16,610 nucleotides of DNA, from assembly GCA_016210395.1 (NCBI GenBank), contig JACQUI010000213.1, positions 1 to 16,610 on the forward strand, read 5' to 3'. Positions 1 to 7,300 of the stretch are shown here, piece after piece. The notes under the pieces are model-generated. The model had not been told where the DNA came from, ran no database searches, and saw nothing but the letters and a program-made list of their open reading frames with translations. Made by a program: the position numbers and the translations under genes. The first letter of the stretch is position 1; each line of letters begins with the position of its first letter. The stretch comes from Chloroflexota bacterium (lineage in GTDB: Bacteria; Chloroflexota; Dehalococcoidia; Lucifugimonadales; JACPCL1).

Positions 1-2
1 GC

Positions 3-125
3 ACCGGGTGCGGGGCCACCGTCATCTTCCCCTGCTGCGGGAAGCGCTGCGAAGGGAACTGCACATCAATGCGGACAAAGACCTCTTGGTCGCCTGAACA
101 GGCGGGAGCCGCGAATTTCAACTAA
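3..125 (+). CDS. C-terminal end of a cysteine-rich protein (partial)
   Basis: This frame is open from the window edge to a TAA and encodes about 40 residues. The first 20 codons end in G or C in nearly every case, as in the real genes of the window, and carry five cysteines spaced CG..FPCCGKRC..NC, which suggests a small metal-binding (zinc-ribbon-like) tail. After that point the third-position bias disappears, so the natural end may have been changed or the tail may be poorly conserved. The frame starting at base 2 is also open (to 97) but has a weaker bias. The gene starts upstream of the window, the family is not recognised, and the call rests on codon bias and cysteine spacing only. Confidence 0.4.
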   Translation, partial: TGCGATVIFPCCGKRCEGNCTSMRTKTSWSPEQAGAANFN

Positions 126-222
126 GAATGGGATTGACTCCGAATCTTCACGAAAGCCGATATAAGGAACACAAGTCCCAACGCCAATTGGACAGCGGTG
201 CCTAGGTGCGTGAGTATGAGCG

Positions 223-681
223 TCATAAAGATACCCGTCTTACAACCAAACTGTCCACAATCGATTCACGCAGGTCCCAGTCATCCCAGTTCAAGTTGTT
301 GCTCGCTGTCGCGAGCTGCCATTTGGTGGACCAGATTTGCGGACGCCTTCGCTCCCGCACCACAACCCTGCCGAACACCCTCCCCGCAGCATGAACGTGG
401 TAGGGCACATTCGCCCCGAAAATAGGAATGGCATCCTGCCCCGCCCAAAAAGAGAGGCTGTAACACGTTCTGAGGTTCTCTACCAGAAAAGCTGTGCGCA
501 GCAGCCCCGGAGTTGCTGCTGCTTTGTGGCAACGCGGCGATAATCCAAATAGTTGTAGGTAGCAAGGAGAATACGCTTCGAAGCCGAAAACGGGTGATCA
601 CGCAGAAGACGGGTACCTGGACGGCATGAGATCCAGCCTGCTTCAAGCGTGCGTCAATCGCTCGTCTTTTAGTATCCATCA
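223..681 (-). pseudogene. decayed minus-strand gene, family not recognised
   Basis: No single frame is open, but three frames in succession give protein-like text. From about 681 to 600 the frame reads MMDTKRRAIDARLKQAG. From about 600 to 483 a second frame reads RILLATYNYLDYRRVATKQ and ends at TAG (480-482). From about 500 to the TGA at 223-225 a third frame reads FWAGQDAIPIFGANVPYHVH and later WSTKWQLATASNNLNWDDWD. Joined by two frameshifts this would be a protein of roughly 150 residues. The tryptophan-rich last part is unlike a random reading. I do not recognise the family. The rest of 126-852 shows no gene, repeat or RNA that I can support; the plus-strand open frames here have no ribosome site or codon bias. 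Confidence 0.35.
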
Positions 682-830
682 TGACTGTATCTTGGAATAC
701 TTTCGGGGGCGGGGGAGAGGATATAGAGTCGAGACTTCTGGAAGCGAACAATGTTCTAGATATACCTATGCTTGCCCACTGAATCGCTCAGGAGGGAAAC
801 TCGTCTCTGCCTTCCAAGGCGACCGCCCCC

Positions 831-858
831 TTGACCGCATCCTTTCCCGCACTACAAT
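831..858 (+). promoter_or_regulatory. sigma70-type promoter of the CoA-transferase gene
   Basis: A -35 box TTGACC (831-836) and a -10 box TACAAT (853-858) are separated by 16 bases. The expected start of transcription is near 865, giving a leader of about 78 bases before the GTG at 943. This is the best two-box match seen in the window. Confidence 0.6.
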
Positions 859-942
859 AGTCCCATCTGTTTTCCGTGCCTTTCTCCACGCAAAGGCCCT
901 GACCGGATCCCGGGCCTACATCTGCAATGAAGGAGACCGCTC

Positions 943-2307
943 GTGACCAAGCGACCGCTGGACGGCATCCGCATCATTGACTCGACGTACGTCTTCGCCA
1001 TGCCCTACGCCTGCGGCCTCATGACGGACCTGGGCGCAGAGGTCATCAAGGTGGAGGGCATCCAGCACCCGGACCGCTCGGCCATAGGAGGCATGCCCGA
1101 CGGCGAGGGCGGCAGCGACCCCTGGAACCGCAGCGGCACCTTCAACCAGATCAACCGCGGCAAGCGCTCCCTCACCCTGGACCTCTCCCGCGAGGATGGC
1201 CGCGCCGCCTTCAAGGAGCTGGTCAAGGTCAGCGACATTGTCATCGAGAACTACACGCCCCGGGTGATGCGCCGCTGGGGGATGGACTACCCCAACCTGA
1301 AGAAGCTGAAGCCGGATATTATCATGCTCTCCAACACGGGCTACGGCCACAGCGACGGCCCCTACACCCAGTACCCCGGCCAGGCCACCACAATGGAAGG
1401 CACCCACGGCCTCTGCTGGATCACCGGCTACAACAACGACATCCCCTCCAAGGCGGGGCAGTCGTACCTGGACTTCCTGGCCTGCTGGAACGGCCTCTTC
1501 GCCGTCGCCTCGGCGCTTCGCTACCGCAACCGCACCGGCAAGGGGCAGTGGATAGACCTGGGCATGTTCCAGGCCGCCTGCTACTTCATCGGCGAGTACC
1601 TCCTCGACGCCATCGCCAACGGCAACGAAAACGGGCGTATGGGCAACCGGCATCCGTGGCGCGCTCCCCAGGGGTGCTATCCCTGCAAGGGCGACGACGC
1701 GTGGTGCACCCTCTCCGTGGGCGATGACGAGGAATGGCGCGCGTTGTGCCGGGTGATGGAGAAGCCGGAGCTGGCCGCAGACGCGCGATTCTCCACGCTC
1801 GTGGCCCGCCGTCGCAACCACGACGCGCTGGACGCCGTCATCTGCGGGTGGTCGCGCACCGTGGACAAGCACGACATGATGGAGCGCCTGCAGGCCGCCG
1901 GCGTCCCCTCCGGCGCGGTGTTCGACTCCAAAGATGTCAACCTTTCCAACCACTACTGGGCCAGGGGATTCCTCCAAAAGCTCACCTGGCCCCAGGAGCG
2001 CGGCATCGGCACGCGCGTCATCATGGGCCGTCCCTGGCAACTGAGCAAGACCCCCCTGCGCGTCTACGAGGGCGTCCACACCCTGGGCCAGGACAACCAG
2101 TATCTCCTGCACGACATCGCCGGCTACACGGACGCCCAGGTGGCCCAGCTCGAGAAAGACCAGATCATCGGCGACAAGCCCATCGCAACGCCCCGAGGCC
2201 GGGGCGCCCTCACGCCTCCGCCGCAGCGGCCGGGCGCTCCACCGCCCATGTTCGGCGGCTTTGAGGTCGCCATGCACCCCGACTACAAGGAGCGCCTGGG
2301 CATTTGA
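943..2307 (+). CDS. CaiB/BaiF (class III) CoA-transferase
   Basis: A 454-residue protein of the CoA-transferase family III (formyl-CoA transferase, CaiB, alpha-methylacyl-CoA racemase). These enzymes move CoA between carboxylic acids through an aspartyl-CoA thioester intermediate. Family landmarks are the N-terminal LDGIRIID, then DLGAEVIKVE (about 29-38), NRGKRSLTLDL (71-81), SDIVIENYTPRVMRRWG, and GTGKGQW-like RTGKGQWIDLG (197-207). The likely catalytic aspartate is Asp177 in SYLDF. The GTG start at 943 is set by a good ribosome site, GAAGGAG at 929-935, seven bases upstream. The last 40 residues form a proline-rich tail beyond the usual fold. The substrate cannot be told: the family is highly duplicated in Chloroflexota and the neighbours give no pathway. 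The long antisense open frame over it is a codon-bias shadow. Confidence 0.93.
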   Translation: MTKRPLDGIRIIDSTYVFAMPYACGLMTDLGAEVIKVEGIQHPDRSAIGGMPDGEGGSDPWNRSGTFNQINRGKRSLTLDLSREDGRAAFKELVKVSDIVIENYTPRVMRRWGMDYPNLKKLKPDIIMLSNTGYGHSDGPYTQYPGQATTMEGTHGLCWITGYNNDIPSKAGQSYLDFLACWNGLFAVASALRYRNRTGKGQWIDLGMFQAACYFIGEYLLDAIANGNENGRMGNRHPWRAPQGCYPCKGDDAWCTLSVGDDEEWRALCRVMEKPELAADARFSTLVARRRNHDALDAVICGWSRTVDKHDMMERLQAAGVPSGAVFDSKDVNLSNHYWARGFLQKLTWPQERGIGTRVIMGRPWQLSKTPLRVYEGVHTLGQDNQYLLHDIAGYTDAQVAQLEKDQIIGDKPIATPRGRGALTPPPQRPGAPPPMFGGFEVAMHPDYKERLGI

Positions 2308-2356
2308 CGGCGGCCCCCACCACGGGGAAACACTCCGCAACTACCATCATGACTGG

Positions 2357-2427
2357 GACGCGCCGGCGTGCGCCGCCAGCGCGTCCATATGCGCTGAAGG
2401 TGTGGCGTTCCGGCCCATCGGAGCGCC
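2357..2427 (+). other. two intergenic hairpins
   Basis: Between the CoA-transferase and the next gene, GACGCGC (2357-2363) pairs with GCGCGTC (2379-2385) around an inner CGGC/GCCG stem. GGCGTTCCG (2404-2412) pairs with CGGAGCGCC (2419-2427) with one G-U pair and a 6-base loop. Neither has a T-run, so they may be RNA structures that weaken read-through rather than classical terminators. Confidence 0.3.
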
Positions 2428-2458
2428 GGCCTCCAGCTTGAGAGATTGAGAAGGAAAC

Positions 2459-4888
2459 ATGCGCGCGAAACCGGGCTTCACCGCTCTGCTCGCGATGGCC
2501 GTCCTCTTCGTAACCTGCACGTCTCCACGCGTACCAACCCCTACCCCGGCAGCCGGAATGACCGGGACTCCGGTAGCGTCCGGCGTCACACCGCCCCCCG
2601 CCTCGACCAGCCAAACTCCGTCGCCGGCTTCCGGCACAAACGAAGCCCTTCCCACCGACACGCCGTCGCCAGCCCCCGGCGCCAGTCCCAGCGCCACGGA
2701 CGTCGTCACGCGACCTCTCACGCCCACCCCTGCTTCCACGCCGCAGGGGGCAAGGGTGCTGAAGGTCGTCGAGGAGACCGAGTACTGGGTGGCCTACGAA
2801 AGCCCTACCATCTATGCCCTTTCCATGACCTGGGCAGGGGACTCGCTGTGGCTGGCAGACCTCTTCACAGACGTGTTCTACAGGACCTCACTGACTGAGC
2901 ACGGCCTTGAGGTGGTGGAGACCGTGCAGGTGAGGCGGGACCCCTTCACGCAAGCGGTGGACATGGCATGGGACGGGCAGCACCTGTGGTCTATCCAGTG
3001 GGGCGCTCTCACGCGGCACGCCAATGACCGCCCTGGCCTGGCGGCAGAGGTGCAGGTCTCAGATGCGGCCATCGGGTCGCCGAATATCCATCACATGAGG
3101 GCCGTCGCGTGGGATGGCCGCCGGCTATGGTCGGGCGGGAGCGGGCCTATCTTCAAGCATGCGCAGGAAACCTACCGGCCCATGGTGAACAAGGAGCCGC
3201 AGTTACCGGCAATAGAGGCCACCTACTCGTTCAGGACATCGCCCGTGGCGATGGACTTCCACGACGGGCAGCTATGGATGGCGGACCCCAGGTACGGCTA
3301 CGTCTACCAGGTGGACGTTTCCAATCCTGCGCCCGATGGAGAGCTGCCCGCCGTAGGCACGTACGCCATAGTCCAGTCGCCCTACGGCCTGGCCTGGTCC
3401 AAGGACAGCCTTTGGCTCTACGACTGGTATTCCAACCGTATCTACAAAGTCAAGAAGCTGCCGGACACCTCCCTTGACCCTGAGGACGACTTCCTTCGCC
3501 CCGGTGAGCCGTACACATTGATTGACAAGGTCACGGAAGGCGACGCCACGTGGACTCTCGGTGGGTCGCCGTACCTGCTGCCTAACGGCTACGTCGTCCC
3601 TGAGGGCACGCGGTTGACCATCGAGCCCGGCGTGCGGGTGCTCATCGGCAGCAGCGATTTCGTCGTCAAAGGTGTGTTGACGGCCAGGGGGGAGCCGGAC
3701 AAGATGATCGTCTTTTCGCACCGGCGCTGGGACCAGAAGTGGGGAACCCTCTTCCTAAAAGGCCAGGCGGCCGGCAGTTCCACACTGGAATACGTCAAGC
3801 TCCAGTACGCCGACAATGGCGTGATCCTGGAGAACTCAACGCCAAGGATCGCCCATTCGGTGCTGCGCAAGACCGGCAACTATGGGATACATGTCCGGCT
3901 CGAAGGGGGCAGCTACGGCTCCCTGGACATCGTTGGGAACGTCATCACCCAGGTCAGCGGCGCCTCCATAAAGATGGATATCTCGCCTGAGGCCGTCCTG
4001 CCGTTGATTTCTATCCGGGAAAACCGCATGTCCTTTGCCTATGGCGCGGGGCCCAACATCGGCTCGGACTCCAACGATCCGTTCAGGGCGCCGCCGGAGG
4101 TTGTGGTGGAGCACAACATCTTTGAGAACGCCTTCCGGGGCATCGGAGGCGGGTTTGCGGGAGTGGGCAACGTGACCTACCGCCACAACCTGCACCGCAA
4201 CGCCGTCTCGGGCAGCGGCGTTCAGGTCTATCACCCCAACAACGACATCAGCTACAACCTGTTTGAGTACACCTTTGAGCAATCAGTGCAGATCAACAGC
4301 GCCCGGCCGGACATCGTTGCCATGCGCGGGCCCGCGAATACCACGTTCCGCTACAACACGGTCCGATACGCAGGCTGGGACTCCGGCCAGGGCGAGTCAT
4401 CTACCATTGTTGAGTTCAACAACTTCATAGCCAGCCCCCAATGGGATGAGTGGGGCTGGTGGTGGGGCCTGGGGATGCCGCGTTCCTCCGGTTTGGTGGC
4501 CCGCATGAGCAACAACTGGTGGGGCACACCAGACCTCCAGGTGGTGCGCTCACACATTGCCGACTCCAACAACACAACGCTGGAGTACGCCGGAAACCTG
4601 AATCCCGTTATCGTTGAGCCCATCTTGATGAAGCCCAACGGCATTGGCTTTGTTCGGGGAAGGGTGATAGACAAAAGCACTGGCAGGCCCGTGAGCGAGG
4701 CGGCGGTGCAGGCCGGCGACGTGGCCTTTCATTCCAACGTGGCGAGCGACTTTTTCGCTGCCCTGCCGGAAGGCCCCCAAACGTTCCTTGTCACAACGAT
4801 TGCGGGCAAGACCAGCAAGACGACCTTGACGGTCACGGCAGGGGAGACCCTTCACGTGGTCGTTGAGCTGCCGCCGGATACGCGGTAG
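2459..4888 (+). CDS. exported propeller/beta-helix protein with C-terminal carboxypeptidase-regulatory-like domain
   Basis: An 809-residue surface or exported protein of unknown substrate. Residues 1-20 look like a lipoprotein-type signal ending LFVTC, although F at -3 and T at -1 are poor lipobox residues. Residues 24-90 are a Pro/Thr/Ser linker typical of a spacer from the membrane. Residues about 105-350 contain repeated W-x-G/D-x-x-L-W units (MTWAGDSLWLAD, MAWDGQHLWSI, VAWDGRRLWSGG, LAWSKDSLWLYD), as in beta-propellers. From about 355 a right-handed parallel beta-helix begins (IEPGVRVLIGSSDFVVKG, LEYVKLQYADNGVILENS, N-rich turns such as VVEHNIFENAFRGIG) and runs to about 715. Residues 725-809 (GRVIDKSTGRPVSEAAVQAG) match carboxypeptidase regulatory-like beta-sandwich domains. 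The start is fixed by GAGAAGGAA at 2448-2456. It could bind polysaccharide or have degraded it; no catalytic residues are identified. Confidence 0.85.
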   Translation: MRAKPGFTALLAMAVLFVTCTSPRVPTPTPAAGMTGTPVASGVTPPPASTSQTPSPASGTNEALPTDTPSPAPGASPSATDVVTRPLTPTPASTPQGARVLKVVEETEYWVAYESPTIYALSMTWAGDSLWLADLFTDVFYRTSLTEHGLEVVETVQVRRDPFTQAVDMAWDGQHLWSIQWGALTRHANDRPGLAAEVQVSDAAIGSPNIHHMRAVAWDGRRLWSGGSGPIFKHAQETYRPMVNKEPQLPAIEATYSFRTSPVAMDFHDGQLWMADPRYGYVYQVDVSNPAPDGELPAVGTYAIVQSPYGLAWSKDSLWLYDWYSNRIYKVKKLPDTSLDPEDDFLRPGEPYTLIDKVTEGDATWTLGGSPYLLPNGYVVPEGTRLTIEPGVRVLIGSSDFVVKGVLTARGEPDKMIVFSHRRWDQKWGTLFLKGQAAGSSTLEYVKLQYADNGVILENSTPRIAHSVLRKTGNYGIHVRLEGGSYGSLDIVGNVITQVSGASIKMDISPEAVLPLISIRENRMSFAYGAGPNIGSDSNDPFRAPPEVVVEHNIFENAFRGIGGGFAGVGNVTYRHNLHRNAVSGSGVQVYHPNNDISYNLFEYTFEQSVQINSARPDIVAMRGPANTTFRYNTVRYAGWDSGQGESSTIVEFNNFIASPQWDEWGWWWGLGMPRSSGLVARMSNNWWGTPDLQVVRSHIADSNNTTLEYAGNLNPVIVEPILMKPNGIGFVRGRVIDKSTGRPVSEAAVQAGDVAFHSNVASDFFAALPEGPQTFLVTTIAGKTSKTTLTVTAGETLHVVVELPPDTR

Positions 4889-4972
4889 CTGGGTGGCGTC
4901 CGCTTGCGCAGTGCGGCACGCGCTCCCCGCCTCTGCCTTGGAGGGGGCAGCATCCTGGTGCGGCCTGCGAAC

Positions 4973-4990
4973 CTGGTAGACTGGTAGAAT
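4973..4990 (+). promoter_or_regulatory. extended -10 promoter with a CTGGTAGA direct repeat
   Basis: CTGGTAGA occurs twice in tandem (4973-4980, 4981-4988). The second copy forms TGG-TAGAAT, an extended -10 element with TAGAAT at 4985-4990. Transcription would start near 4997, about 30 bases before the ATG at 5028. No convincing -35 box is present at the usual distance. Confidence 0.45.
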
Positions 4991-5027
4991 ATAACCCTAC
5001 GACTATCCAAGGACCATCCAGGCCATA

Positions 5028-6104
5028 ATGAAACACCATAGCCCGTTCCTGACCGCTACCCTTGCCATCCTCGCCATCACAGGGGCCGCGTGTTCTTCTC
5101 CGGCCGTCCCGCCTACGCCCACACCCACGCCAAGCCCCACGCCGCCGCCATCGCCCTCGCCGGTCATGGTCGAGAGGCCGGTGCTGCTCCCCGCTGACGA
5201 TGCACCACACGCCGACGCCAACACCGAGTGGTGGTACTACAACGGCCATCTGAAGGACGCCGAGGGCAACCGCTACGGCTTCCACTACGCCGTCTTTCGT
5301 GTGACCATCCCCGGACTTCCGCCCGTGCACATCGGGCAGGCTGCCATCGTTGACAGCCAGAAGAACGCGTATGCACAGGACCAGCGGCTCGTGCTGACAG
5401 GGCTGCCCACGGCAAGCGTAGAGGGGTTCTCCTTTGATCTGGGCGGTTGGAGAATAGCGGGCAACGGCGGCGCCGACAGCCTGTCCGCTACCGCGCCGGG
5501 GTATGCGTTCAGCCTCACGGCAAAGGCCGAAAAGCCTGCTGTGCTGCACGGCGGCACGGGCCTGGTGGACTTCGGCGTGGCGGGCAAGTCCTACTACTAC
5601 TCTCGCACACGCATGAGCGTAACCGGCACGCTGGCCGTGGGTGACAAGACGAGCCAGGTCACCGGCACAGCCTGGTTCGACCACCAGTGGGGTGTCTTTC
5701 AGCCCCAAAACGTGGGCTGGGACTGGTTCGCGCTCCAGCTTGAAGACGGCACGGACGTTATGCTCTCGCTCCTCTTCGGCCCCGGCCACACGCCGCTGTA
5801 CAACTACGGCACGGCTGTGCGCGCCGGCGGGCAACAAGTCCACCTGACAGCAGACCAGTTCCAGGTGCAGGCCACGGGCCAGTGGACCAGCCCCGCCACC
5901 AACATCACGTATCCCTCCGGCTGGAAGGTCGCCATCCCCTCATTAGGCATAGACGTGACGGTCGCGCCAGTAGTGGCCGCCTCGGAGTACGACGGCCGTC
6001 AGACCACGGCCAACGTGTACTGGGAGGGCGATGCGACCGTCAGCGGGACGCATGCGGGCAAGGCGTACGTGGAGCTGACGGGGTATGGGCAAGTTGTGTC
6101 CTGA
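5028..6104 (+). CDS. lipocalin-like CrtC/AttH-domain lipoprotein
   Basis: A 358-residue protein with a hydrophobic signal ending GAAC (Cys22, probable lipobox) and a Pro/Thr/Ser-rich spacer to about residue 46. The body matches the CrtC/AttH lipocalin-like family: NTEWWYYNGHL and YGFHYAVFRVTIPG near the N-terminus, YYYSRTRMSVTGTL in the middle, then GTAWFDHQWG and GWDWFALQLEDGTDVM. Members include carotenoid 1,2-hydratase and hydroxyneurosporene synthase as well as AttH/YedD-like secreted proteins of unknown role. The two-domain barrel binds hydrophobic molecules. No carotenoid genes lie nearby, so a hydratase role is not supported and only the fold is called. It has its own promoter at about 4985 and no gene close downstream on the same message. 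It shares the lipoprotein design of the gene before it. Confidence 0.88.
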   Translation: MKHHSPFLTATLAILAITGAACSSPAVPPTPTPTPSPTPPPSPSPVMVERPVLLPADDAPHADANTEWWYYNGHLKDAEGNRYGFHYAVFRVTIPGLPPVHIGQAAIVDSQKNAYAQDQRLVLTGLPTASVEGFSFDLGGWRIAGNGGADSLSATAPGYAFSLTAKAEKPAVLHGGTGLVDFGVAGKSYYYSRTRMSVTGTLAVGDKTSQVTGTAWFDHQWGVFQPQNVGWDWFALQLEDGTDVMLSLLFGPGHTPLYNYGTAVRAGGQQVHLTADQFQVQATGQWTSPATNITYPSGWKVAIPSLGIDVTVAPVVAASEYDGRQTTANVYWEGDATVSGTHAGKAYVELTGYGQVVS

Positions 6105-6137
6105 CGAAACGTTGGCCTTCTTGCGTCAAGTCCCACC

Positions 6138-6168
6138 TTGGCCTCTGTGGCCATTCGTCTGGTAGAAT
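6138..6168 (+). promoter_or_regulatory. extended -10 promoter of the TIR cassette
   Basis: TTGGCC (6138-6143) is followed 19 bases later by TAGAAT (6163-6168), which carries an upstream TG (TGG-TAGAAT). Expected start of transcription is near 6175, about 60 bases before the ATG at 6236. The -35 box also lies within a small TGGCC/GGCCA inverted repeat. The same CTGGTAGAAT string is used at 4981-4990. Confidence 0.5.
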
Positions 6169-6235
6169 AGGCGCAGCGCGGTTTGTTACAAATTCGCCCA
6201 AGACAGGCTTTGTGAACGTTGAAGGAGACCGCCAA

Positions 6236-6790
6236 ATGCTTGCGCCCCGTCACAAGGTATTTGTTAGTTACCATCACGCCAACGATGAGGCATATAGGAA
6301 TGCATTTGAAAAGATATTTGCAGACCGCCATGACATTCTCGTTCCAAAATCAGTTCAAATAGGTGACATAGACCCCAATCTACCTACAGAAAGGGTTCGG
6401 CAAATAATCAGGGAAGAGTACCTGCACGACTCTACAGTAATAGTAGTCCTGATTGGTTCCCAAACTTGGCAGAGAAAGCACGTGGACTGGGAAATTGGTT
6501 CCAGCATTCGCCAAACCGCGCTCAATACCCGTTCTGGTCTGTTGGGAATCTTGCTGCCAACGTATCCCTTCCCTTCACCGTCACGAAATACATACGACCC
6601 TAACACGATCCCACCAAGACTCTATGACAATCTTCAGAATAACTATGCAACAATACATCTTTGGAACACAGATCCATCCGTAGTCTCTGAATGGATAGAC
6701 GCTGCCTTTAGGCGAAGGACTAGTATGTTGCCCAACAACAGCCGCCTGTCTTTTGGGAACAATCGAAGTGGCCCGAGGTGGCAGGAATGA
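6236..6790 (+). CDS. TIR-like (ThsB/MTH538-type) protein
   Basis: A 184-residue protein that is almost entirely a TIR-like domain of the MTH538/DUF1863 (ThsB) type. Visible landmarks: first strand KVFVSYHHAND (7-17), the loop SVQIGDID (39-46), then RVRQIIREEYLHDSTVIVVL (53-72), the family signature TWQRKHVDWEI with Glu86, SGLLGILLP, IPPRLYDN, and a final EWIDAAFRRR helix. In Thoeris-type ThsB proteins this domain uses NAD to make a signal after phage infection; whether this one is enzymatic is inferred. The open frame extends much further upstream, but GAAGGAG at 6221-6227 places the start at the ATG 6236, and the upstream part overlaps the preceding gene. Base composition is clearly A+T-richer than its neighbours, a sign of transfer. 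It ends in an ATGA overlap with the next gene. Confidence 0.88.
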   Translation: MLAPRHKVFVSYHHANDEAYRNAFEKIFADRHDILVPKSVQIGDIDPNLPTERVRQIIREEYLHDSTVIVVLIGSQTWQRKHVDWEIGSSIRQTALNTRSGLLGILLPTYPFPSPSRNTYDPNTIPPRLYDNLQNNYATIHLWNTDPSVVSEWIDAAFRRRTSMLPNNSRLSFGNNRSGPRWQE

Positions 6791-7293
6791 AGTGGAAAGA
6801 ATGGCTTGAACGCCGAGGTATGACTTCTCTCCGAATCACACCTCCGTTTCTTGAGATGGAGTGGGCACCAAAGGATCAGGACAAGGACGCTGCGTGGGAG
6901 CTTTACGTTGAACTTCTGACTAGAACAACTACCCAACGGCTACCTGCAGACGCTGGCGATGAAGCAGCTGCTCTGGAGAGCATACACGATCTGTTTGGCC
7001 TGACTCGAGAGATTATCCGACGCCGGGGGCGTCTATGTCTGGAGTTCTCGAAGATCGCCATTGTCATTCTGAATCAGAAAATACGGCCGTTCACGACGAA
7101 ATGGCACAAGGAATTGCTGGAAGGTGCTCTGGACACCCCCGCCAGAGTGTCGGAGTTCCGAACGGAATTAGGCTCCCTCCAAAGCGACCTGAGAGCTTAT
7201 GCCAAAATGCTCGCTGACATGGCGGGTGTAGAGGATTTGACTGATCTGGAGGAACCGACGCAACCGACCAAGCATGCACCAGCAAGAAAGTAA
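6787..7293 (+). CDS. all-helical partner of the TIR protein, unknown family
   Basis: A 168-residue protein starting at the ATG inside the TIR stop (ATGA, 6787-6790), which implies coupled translation. A GTG at 6778 is also in frame. The text is predicted helical almost throughout, without signal or membrane segment: AAWELYVELLTRTTTQ, LESIHDLFGLTREIIRRRGR, EFSKIAIVILNQKIRPFTTKWH, FRTELGSLQSDLRAYAKML, and an acidic end VEDLTDLEE. I do not know a named domain for it, though it reads like a conserved family. Conserved-looking residues are W/H in FTTKWHKELL and the charged GDEAAALES helix. Its tight coupling to a TIR protein suggests a sensor, inhibitor or effector subunit; no catalytic motif is visible. 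It lacks the SLOG or SIR2 features of ThsA. Confidence 0.8.
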   Translation: MKWKEWLERRGMTSLRITPPFLEMEWAPKDQDKDAAWELYVELLTRTTTQRLPADAGDEAAALESIHDLFGLTREIIRRRGRLCLEFSKIAIVILNQKIRPFTTKWHKELLEGALDTPARVSEFRTELGSLQSDLRAYAKMLADMAGVEDLTDLEEPTQPTKHAPARK

Positions 7294-7300
7294 CCCTACC

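Noticed and set aside
626..946. Plus-strand open frame of 106 codons before the CoA-transferase
   Set aside because: No ribosome site or codon bias, and it runs through the promoter and leader of the next gene.
916..2340. Long minus-strand open frame (474 codons) over the CoA-transferase
   Set aside because: It is antisense to a clear family member, has no ribosome site, and is explained by strong G/C third-position use.
4833..5843. Minus-strand open frame of 336 codons
   Set aside because: Its text is low-complexity Arg/Gly/Val and it lies opposite the CrtC/AttH gene with its clear motifs.
6103..6159. GACGAA/TTCGTC inverted pair after the CrtC/AttH gene as a terminator
   Set aside because: Six-base stem with a loop of over 40 bases and no T-run; likely chance.
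5882..6235. Upstream extension of the TIR reading frame
   Set aside because: It overlaps the previous gene and promoter; the ATG at 6236 has a good ribosome site and fits the family start.
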